Below, piece by piece: positions 49,801 through 58,800 of a stretch of 64,000 nucleotides of DNA. The DNA lies in contig NC_088678.1 of NCBI RefSeq assembly GCF_950023065.1, positions 22,372,580 to 22,436,579 on the forward strand. Direction: 5' to 3'. Under the pieces are notes generated by a model that searched no databases, had not been told where the DNA came from, and saw only the letters and a list, made by a program, of their open reading frames with translations. The translations under genes were made by a program, and so were the position numbers. Positions within the stretch are counted from its first letter, which is position 1. Each line of letters begins with the position of its first letter. The stretch is from Planococcus citri. Taxonomy: Eukaryota; Arthropoda; Insecta; Hemiptera; Pseudococcidae.

Positions 49801-52800
49801 TTCATTTCAATGATCGCTTTTCTTTGTTGATTTTCCTCTCATTTCATTCTCATTTCAACTTTTATACTACTACTCTCTCAATTTCTGAATTTTAAGCCAA
49901 AGTGTTCTGTAATTAGCTTGATTTTTGGGTGATAAAATACCAATACAGAAACCGAAAACCGAAATAAAATTCACAAAAATTGGAAAAACCGATACCGAAA
50001 ACCAAAATTTTGAGGTAGAAATTGATGAAAACCGAAAAACCAATACCGTTTTAGCCACCACATTTGAAATACCAATACCACATACCAATACCGTTTTGTT
50101 TTATCGTTCCGCAACCCTGCTTTTTGGATGCAGAATCCAGGTTGAAAACTGTTTGGAACCACCACAACCGCTTATTTAGGTCAGGTGAAACGGGAACCAT
50201 AACCATCAGAACCGTTTCAAAATTTGGAAAAGAGAAGTACTAAAAGAACAACCATATAAAATGATTTTGAAACAATTTAGAACCATTTAGAGCCGATTGA
50301 GTTTTTTAAGGAAAGAACAACCAGAACAAGAACCAGAACAAGTTTCAAATAAGAAGAACCATCAGAACCCTTTTCAGGAATCAGTTCTTTTTGGACCCTT
50401 CATCATTGAAACTTAGTTTTTTTTACCAAAGTGAAATAAGAATTCGTGTTTTTCATGCAAAATAACCGAGGTAAAGGGGAATTTTTTCAAATTTTCAATT
50501 TTTTGCCATTTTTTGGACCTGGAACCATTTGGAACCATTTTTTAATTGGTGGAACAAGGAACAACCAGCACCACCAGCAAAATATCAAAGGAGGAGTAAA
50601 AGGAACCACCAGAACCATTTGAGTTTGAGAAGAACTGAGAACCATTTTGGAAGAACAATGTGAAAGGTACCTTTTGGAACCAGAACAAAACCATTACAAA
50701 GCCATGTCTGAGAACCTTTTGGGAACCAAAACCAGGAACCACTAATATTCTAAGGTTCTAAGAACCACCACCATCACAACCAATTCAATTTGAAACGGTT
50801 TTCAACCCTGCTTCTGATCATGCACCAAACATGATGCTTACGGCACTGCGCTGGTAGAGAGAGAAACGGTTCACTGGTTGAACAATTGAACCATCTCTCT
50901 CTCCACCAGCGCCATAAGCATCATGTTTAGCGCATGAGCAAAAAAGGTTTTTTGGATTCTGCATCCAAGAAGTTGGCTTCATTTACACCGATTTGAAATA
51001 TTTGTCCATTATATACGGTCGACGCATGGCGGGTAATAACGCCACATCATTTTCGATGAGTTATTTTTATATGGGTTTTTGAAAATCAAATTTTTGCACC
51101 AAAAAGACAAAAAATACATGTTTCTTGACCTCACAAATCTATTGGAAGTTGTTTCCAGCCATTGCAAGCAGTTCTGACACCTACAGCAAAAGTTTAAAAA
51201 TAACAACAATGACCATACAAAATTACACCAAATCTTGTTGGAAAGCTGAAATTTTGCACATAGTACATCATTGGCCTCCCAAATTGACCCGTTTTTAGGC
51301 ATTTCAGCACCATTTTTTAGGAATTTTGGGCCTTTTTTTCATAAAAAAAAATTGTGGCATAATTACCCGCCAAGCTAGGGTAATTCCGCCAATTGAGGTA
51401 CCTCGACAAAAGTGTTACTGTTGCTTTTGTCAAATTTTATACATATGTAAAAATAATTGAACAGCGGCAAATGAAAATAGATAGATTTCCGCTTCTTTTG
51501 ACATATTCACTTAAAAAAACACTTTGATACGGCTTGACAATTTTAATTTAAAAAAAATTGTGGCGTAATTACCTGCCAGTACCTTTTGTATGTATGTAGG
51601 TAGGGGTGGTCATGTCGCACATTGGGAGTAATAAGTTACACCTCAAACAAGCAATCAGCAGATAGTTTTTGCGTTTTATGTTTCTTTTTATGAGTGAAGT
51701 AGAATTAGGTATCGCTCAATCAAAATAATACTGCCTCAGCACTGTTCAGAAATGAGAAAAGTGATTTTTCAAAATACCTCAGGCAGGGAATGTGAATGTG
51801 ATTGTTTTTTAATTTTTTCCCATTCAATTTCAATCCTATAAGGCGAGACACAAAAACTTTGAGATGGACAATTTTTGTTTTCAACTTCACCATTTCATAC
51901 TTTTGTATCATCGTCGTTTGGCATGTGAAAATAAATCTCACAAATTGCTAAAAGACCAGAATAAATTTAATAAAAGAAATAATTAGACGACAATACTGTG
52001 TTTCATCGTGTTAATTTCATTTAATTAAATGACCCTATACAAATGAAAATATAATTATTTCTGTTTATAATTTGTCGGGAGGCGAAAGGAAGCGTCCAAA
52101 AAAAAAGTGAAAAAATAGCCTTCACAAATTGCTAAAAGACTGGAATGAATTTAATAAAAGAATGATTAGACAACAATACTGTGTTTCATCATGTTAATTT
52201 CATTTAATTGAATGACCCTACCCACACAAATGAAAATATAATTGTTTCTGTTTATAATTGTCTGGAGCCGAAAAGAAGCTTCCAAAAAATTTCATGTTAC
52301 CAAAGTTGTAGAGAATCAAATTTTCAATTGACATAATGTCGTTAGTTTTTTTCTAGAGTGCTTAGTTTTTGTGTTTTTCTCAAAAAAATGTGCAAATTTA
52401 TTTTTCTTTAAAGTGATCAATTTAAATGTTTTTCCCCCATTTGATACAACCAATAAAAAATACACTTCTTGTGACTATCTCTATCTGACAAACATTCAAA
52501 ACTATCAAAACTGTTTTTTAACACTTTGTATGTACAAAATTTACTCAAAAAAGGTGGGGTTGTTTGAGATGTACCCTTATAACTCCAAACAATTTGCAAT
52601 GTTGTTGGGATTTTGAGTTAGGCCATTTGCGTTTTTACAAGATCTAGATAATGTACCCAACTCAAAGTGTTATTTTTGGTTGAGGAGGTTCATACAAAAT
52701 CCAAAAATGCAAAAATGTGAAAGTCGTTTTTTTTTTAGATGTAACCTTATTACTCCCAACTCCCAAGGTGCGATGTGAGGAGTAAACCTACCTAATAAAA

Positions 52801-55800
52801 AAATGGAAATGTTGCTTGGCCGATTCTAACATAATTATATGAAGAGTGATATTCCAAAACTCGCTTTGTCCATTTTCACAACTTTTCAGGAGAGAGGAAA
52901 AACAGTTTCCCTTTAAACGGGTAAATTGGCTTTTTAGGCGATTTTAGCACTTTATTTGAGCGGATTTATGATGTAGGAGTGTAGGTATGCATTTCATCCA
53001 CTAAATACTGCTGAAAAAAATTTCAATAAAAATGGACAAAGCGCGTTTTGGAACATTATTTTTTTTTAAATTTTTAGTGAATTGGCTATTTAGGTGAGTT
53101 TAACACCTCATTTTGGTAGGATGATGATGTAGGAATGTGAGTTAATACTTCATCTACCAGGTACCACTGAAAACCCAACTTTGATAAAAATGGACAAAGC
53201 GAGTTTTGGAATATCACTCTTCATATCCATTTACAACAATTTTACTGCGTATTGGCTCTTTCCTCTCAAAGGCCATCACCTTTGTTTTTGATGATGAGAT
53301 TCTCATTCCATATTTATCTGCTACTTTTTGAAGGTTGTACTTGTACATCGCTCTCTGCAAGTCATCTTCATTGTCAGCGAAGACCATCTGATCATCAGCG
53401 AATAGCAGGGTATTGACATGGGTGTCATTGATGTCTAGCCCTTTTGGCTTGGTTTTCAACCATTCTTTAATCATGTCGTTGGAGGAGATGTTGAACAGGC
53501 TACACGACATTGGGCATCCCTGTTTTACTCATCTTCCTATCTTCTTTGCTTCATATTTTATAAATAGTCAGGTCTATATCCAGGCTCCTGGCGCATAAAT
53601 CAAATGCCAATGAACTTTTGGAAAAGTAAAAAAAAGTTATGATTCAAGTTAAAATTTTTTTTTGAAGACTCTTCATGTTACTCCGATATTATTATTCTCA
53701 AAATTATCATTTTTGACGATTTTCAAGATGTACCTACCTAACTCATTCCATTTCCATTTCAAAAGTCTATTTTGACCAAAGATTGATTTCTGACTGTTCC
53801 CTTTTCAACTTTAAAATAGCAGTTAGGTCTTCTAAGTACACGATTAATTACCAATAGACCTACTTATCACAATATAAAAATACCTACATCCATATTCCAC
53901 ATCAAAATATACTAATAAATTTTACTGGAATTTTGAAACAGCTTCGAAATACTTGGAAACGCGTATGTTATTAAATAAATACAGTAGATCGTCGAGTTAT
54001 TATACGATGTATTCTTCGATATCACCTTGTGCTCCCATGTGAGTTACTAATCATCAAAAAGAACCCTAAAAATCTCCTCAGCACTTAACCCAACCACTCT
54101 AGAATGGTAACCGTAACCTGGGCCATAAAAAGGACCTAGGTACCTCGAACGAGAGTCTTAGATTATGTTCCATGTTTCGGTTACCGTTCTGTACCAAAAC
54201 TATAATAAGCGTACACGCACCACAATCATATGTACTTACCTACTTACTTACTTAACAAGAGTCATGCGCGTAATTACGTTTTATTACACGAATCGACACG
54301 CAGATTCTTTTAAAAAATTTATCCAGCCACGCTGTATGCTTTGATATGGTACTCGTAAAATGTATACGTAAATAGAGCTGCTAATTCAACCCGTTAATTC
54401 ATCAGCAGTCCATATATCAAATACTGGCGCCTTCCTTGCACTTAGTATTTGCTTGAAAACAACAAATATTTAACTACTCGTACTATATCTATACCTATAC
54501 CTACGTATAAAGGATTATTTCATCGGTTCATCTTCTTCTTCTCGATTGTATACAACTGTCAAATGCAAACGATTCGGCTTATTAATATCGCCGAAATGTA
54601 CAAATAACAGATCAAAAGGTTTTAATCGTTCATTATAATGTTAAATATGAATGACAAAGTTCGAGCTTATGCAAACGTGAAGACGAATGCGGAATACTCG
54701 CAGTGTAATACGTGTGAGTAATGGGTGTTTAGTTTGAAGAGTTATTGTTTGTTGTAATTTATCTACTTTTGTATCGAGTTTTCCTGCAGTTTCTTTTGTC
54801 GTTACTTTGCCTATATATTGCTGTGCGGTTCGTTTGAATTATTCTATAGAAGTATTGATTGCAATACAATATTATCGATTAAGTGATGAATAGGCGATCA
54901 ATGTTAATTTTTTATAAGTCATCTTATTGTAAAGTCTTGCTTTTTGCTAAAATTGTCAAAATTCTCGTTTTTTTGTAAAAAATTCTAAAAAGGTTTATTT
55001 TTTCCCAAAAATTGTCCAAAAGTCTTCCTTACAGTTGAAAATTCTAGATTTTTCGCAGTTGAAAAGTCTCAATTTTTTGTCATAAGTTGCAAAGTGAAGA
55101 ATATCACTTTTCAAAAAAACATTGCGAAAAAATGTACTCAATTTCTTATTCTCAAAAATCGTTTATTTTTTATGTACCTACTAAAATTATCAAATTTTTG
55201 CTTTGAAACCATTTTTTCCAAAATTGTGCAAAAACCCGGTTTAGGTGTTTGCCAGAAATTGCCAAAATACTTAGGTAGGTAATAGGTATATCTATCTTTT
55301 TTTGTCAATAATTCTCTCAAAGTTCTTTTTGCTAAAATTATCAAAATGATGATTTTTTGCCAAAAATTGTGAAAAAAGCTCATTTTTAAACAAAATTTCT
55401 AAAAATAGTAGTTTTTCAGAAAATTTAAAAGTTTTACTATTTAAAAAAAAAATGTCCAAATGACTTGCTTTTTTGCCAGAAACTGTCAGAAAATTATTCC
55501 TTTTGTTAAAATTGTCAGTTTGGTTGTTGGTTGGTCACTGTGCCGTGTACAGCTTCAAGGCTAGAGACCATGGGTTATTTTATACTGTTATGTACATTAA
55601 TGAAAGGAGGTTGAATTTATGGAGAAAGAAGAGTAAGACTGAAGGAAGGGTTATGAGCTATTTCAGGTAGTTGTATGTAGGAAGGTTAAATGAATTACAG
55701 TAAAAATCACTTATTATTATAACGGTTAATGTTATAAATCCCTTTATGTTATTAAAATCGTCTGGTCCCGATCTTTTATATCTCATTACATTGAAATTCC

Positions 55801-58800
55801 ATCGGTTATTGTAATTGGAGCATCGAATAATGTTATAATTTTTAAGTGATTTTCAAGCGTTTTTCGCTTTTTTATGTAATTTTAAAATGTTTTTACACTT
55901 TTTCACCCAGTTTTTGCCTAATTTTTTTGAAATTTCAGATTTTTTCCTGATTGACATCACTTTTTGATACTTTTTTCATAAATTTTTTGAAGTTTCAACC
56001 TATTTTCAACACTTTTTCTCACAATTTTTGCAACATTTTAGTTCAATGACTACATATTTAGTAAAAACTTGACCATATAAAAATTTTTGAAAAAAAAATC
56101 ACTTTTTTGTTCAATCGGTTTGTATTACACATAAGTCGCTTAATGTTATTAAAATGAGCTGGGACAAACGTTATAACATTAACCTGCCGTGGGTGACATG
56201 GGGGATTTATACGGGTGTAGTACCATTTTGTAGCTCTCGTCAAGGCGTACACAGCGCGCTACCTACAAGCCCCTCTATCTATTCATGGGAAGAAATTACG
56301 GGCATCTAAAGTCTAGAAAACGAGCAAAACCAAAAAAATGAAAAATTTGACCTAGGGAACTTGTAGAACATTTTTTTAGATGAAAATTGCAATTTTTGGG
56401 ATTAGCTACCTTCATTTTTGAAGGATCTATGCAATTTTAAAGTTTTGAAACAGATCAATTTCTGAAAAATCTCAAATTTACTCAAATTGATCTGTTTCAA
56501 AACTTCAAAATTGCATGGTTCCTTCAAAAATGAAGGTAGGCTAATCCCAAAAATTGCAATTTTCATCTAAAAAAATTTTCTACAAGTTCCCTAGGGCAAA
56601 TTTTTCATTTGGACAAATTTTCATTTTTTTGGTTTTGCTCATTTTCTAGGCTTTAGACGCCCATAGTCTCTTCCTATGAATAGATAGAGGGGCTTGTAGG
56701 TGCGAAATAATAAAAGCTACAGCCTTTTGCATTCCTAATATTCCATAATGAACGAGAACGACAGAATCAGTATACGTTCGTTCATACTTCTCACCATTCG
56801 TTTTGAAAAATGCAATTTTTTTTCGATTGCTCGCGAGTTTGGGTAAACTTAATTATGTGCATTAAAATTAATAAAGGGAATAAAATTCCCTATCGATTGA
56901 TGTTAAATTTTCATCACTTCGCCAAAAAAATAACTATCGTATGAATACTTTCATTTACGGATTTTAGCATTCTACATCCTGCTATGTCACCCATGGCAGG
57001 TTAAGCAATTTTTACTGTACTGAAATTGGTATGATCTTGACAGGTGAGTAAGATGTGGGAGATAGTGAGTTGGACTTTGCATGTAGAGCATAAATTGGAG
57101 GTGGTTCTGTTTGAACATATGAGAGTAGGTGTGAAGGGTATGGCCTGTACATACACTGCATAAGACAACGGCCTGCTTCCTGGGTAAATCTTGAATGTTG
57201 GTGGTGTGGCTTTGTCTAGGAATTGACTGTTAATACAGGCCCAGACCCACCCACCGAGTTACCAAAAAAATTTCAGTGGGCCGGAACATATTTGGGCGGA
57301 TGAGGTAAAAACTGGGCCACTTGAAAAATTTCTGAATGAATTTTTATGCTCAGTGTCCTGCACTTTAAAAAATGAGAGAAAAAATTTGGCCGATTGAGGA
57401 GCCCAAAATTAGGGCCACTAAAATGGGATATCTTGGTGGGCCGCTAAATTTCCCGTGTTCTTGGGTCTGGCCCTGCATGAACATATGGCTTCCATCACAT
57501 CAGACACAGAGACAGGTGTTTATAGTACAGGTGAAATCCTTAGTGACTGCTTTGCTGCTAAGTCTGCTGTTTCATTTCCCAAAATTCCTGAGTGGTCTGG
57601 AATCCAGGCTATGGTAACATCCATGTCACATTGGAGATGTGAGATTTCTGAGGCAATTGGATGTTGCTTAGATTTAGATCTTAGTTGAGAGATGGGATGG
57701 AATTTAGTGAATCTGTGAAGATCACAACTTTGTCGAGTCTGCTCTAAATTGCCATGTTTAAACATGTAAGTATAGCATATATGTAGTTCACATGAAAGAA
57801 TACTGAACCGGTATGTAGGTGGAAATCGTGATACCCCACAATCACGAACGACTGAACAACCACAGCAATCCACGGATTTTGACCCGTCAGTGTAAAACGA
57901 AATGAAATCATATACTGTTGCTGAGCAATAAAGTTATTGATGATTTGAGTTGAGTGTGTTCAAGTAGTGACGTATCAAATGAGAGAATATTTTTCTTGGT
58001 TTTTGTAGGATTTTCTAGATATAATGGTGGAAGAGGATTATAGCTGAATAGAGTTTAGAATGGAAGAGGCTTTATGGAGATATGAGTCATAAGCATGGAA
58101 GATTGGGATCAATTTTTGAGTCTATGGTGAGAGGGAGACCATCAACAGTTTTAAGGTGAATGAAAAATTTTGAAAGGATGAGTTTTGAATATATACTTAG
58201 AGGGGAGGATTTCAGATACTTCCTGATATAGTAAGTGTATAGGAGTAGTTCTGAGGGCTCCAGTTGCCAGTCGAAGAGCTGTATGGTGAATAGTGTTCAG
58301 TAATTTGAGGGTTGACTGTTTAGCTGATGAGTAATTTGGAAACCCATAATCACATTTCTTTTGATTTTATTTCAAGTAATGCGATTTACTGAAATAAAAA
58401 ATTAAAAAAAAAGAAATTAATTCTAAATAATGAATGTTTTCCACTATCATTAATTATGAAATCAATAATTTTTATTAATTATGCAATCACAGTTGCCTGA
58501 TAAGTACAGAAATCCCAAAAAGTTGATGTCTTTTTCATAATTTGATGGTGAATCAGCTAAAAAAGTACGTTTAATTTTGAAAGATGACAAATCTTTGCAT
58601 GCTGATGTAATGTATGTACTTTGAGTCGCTCTATCTAAAGGTGAAAGGTGATAAAATAAGGCCGGCACGCCCTGTATGTATAATGTAATAATATTTAGAT
58701 TTACCAATAGGCTATGTTACATTTCAGCCTAATTTTTGTAAATAAGCCTATAGGTAGTCCTTTCACATACCTACAAAATAAAATGTATTGTACATTTCTT

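Larger units (their letters stand above)
49133..51584. mobile_element. 2.45-kb composite inverted-repeat element with GGCGGGTAATTACGCC iterons
   Basis: Ends AGGTACTGGCGGGTAA and TTACCTGCCAGTACCT are inverted copies. Inside, TGGCGGGTAATTACGCCA or close variants occur at about 49141, 49166, 51027, 51353, 51378 and 51561 in both orientations. Inner arms are also inverted: GTCGACCGTGCATAATGGAC near 49475 pairs with 51005-51025, and GCCGAC...GGATGCAGAATCC (split by the hAT-like MITE) pairs with GGATTCTGCATCC near 50953. The centre holds a second MITE and a hairpin. No transposase and no clear target duplication. Confidence 0.78.
55698..57017. mobile_element. Tc1/mariner-like MITE inserted in the LINE
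   Basis: Ends CAGTAAAAATCACTTA and TAAGCAATTTTTACTG are inverted copies flanked by TA (55696-55697 and 57018-57019). CAGT starts and TA duplication are Tc1-type. The LINE sequence continues across the site. Without the nested TTAA element it would be about 0.5 kb and has no transposase. Confidence 0.8.
55515..58390 (-). pseudogene. I-clade-type LINE 3' half (RT thumb, RNase H, C-terminus), interrupted
   Basis: On the minus strand, decayed frames give PLxVYIQNSSFQNFSF near 58180, an RNase H start FYTDGSKSV near 57880, the RNase H end VTIAWIPDHSGILGNETADL near 57570 (the HSGIxGNExAD active-site motif), and the C-terminal RKQAVVLC...TGHTLHTYSH region near 57150. RNase H after RT marks I-superfamily LINEs. 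The C-terminus and 3' UTR continue at 55695-55515 beyond an insertion of 55698-57017, with FLHKFNLLSL and a CCAACCAACCAA tail. Frameshifts and stops throughout. Confidence 0.85.
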
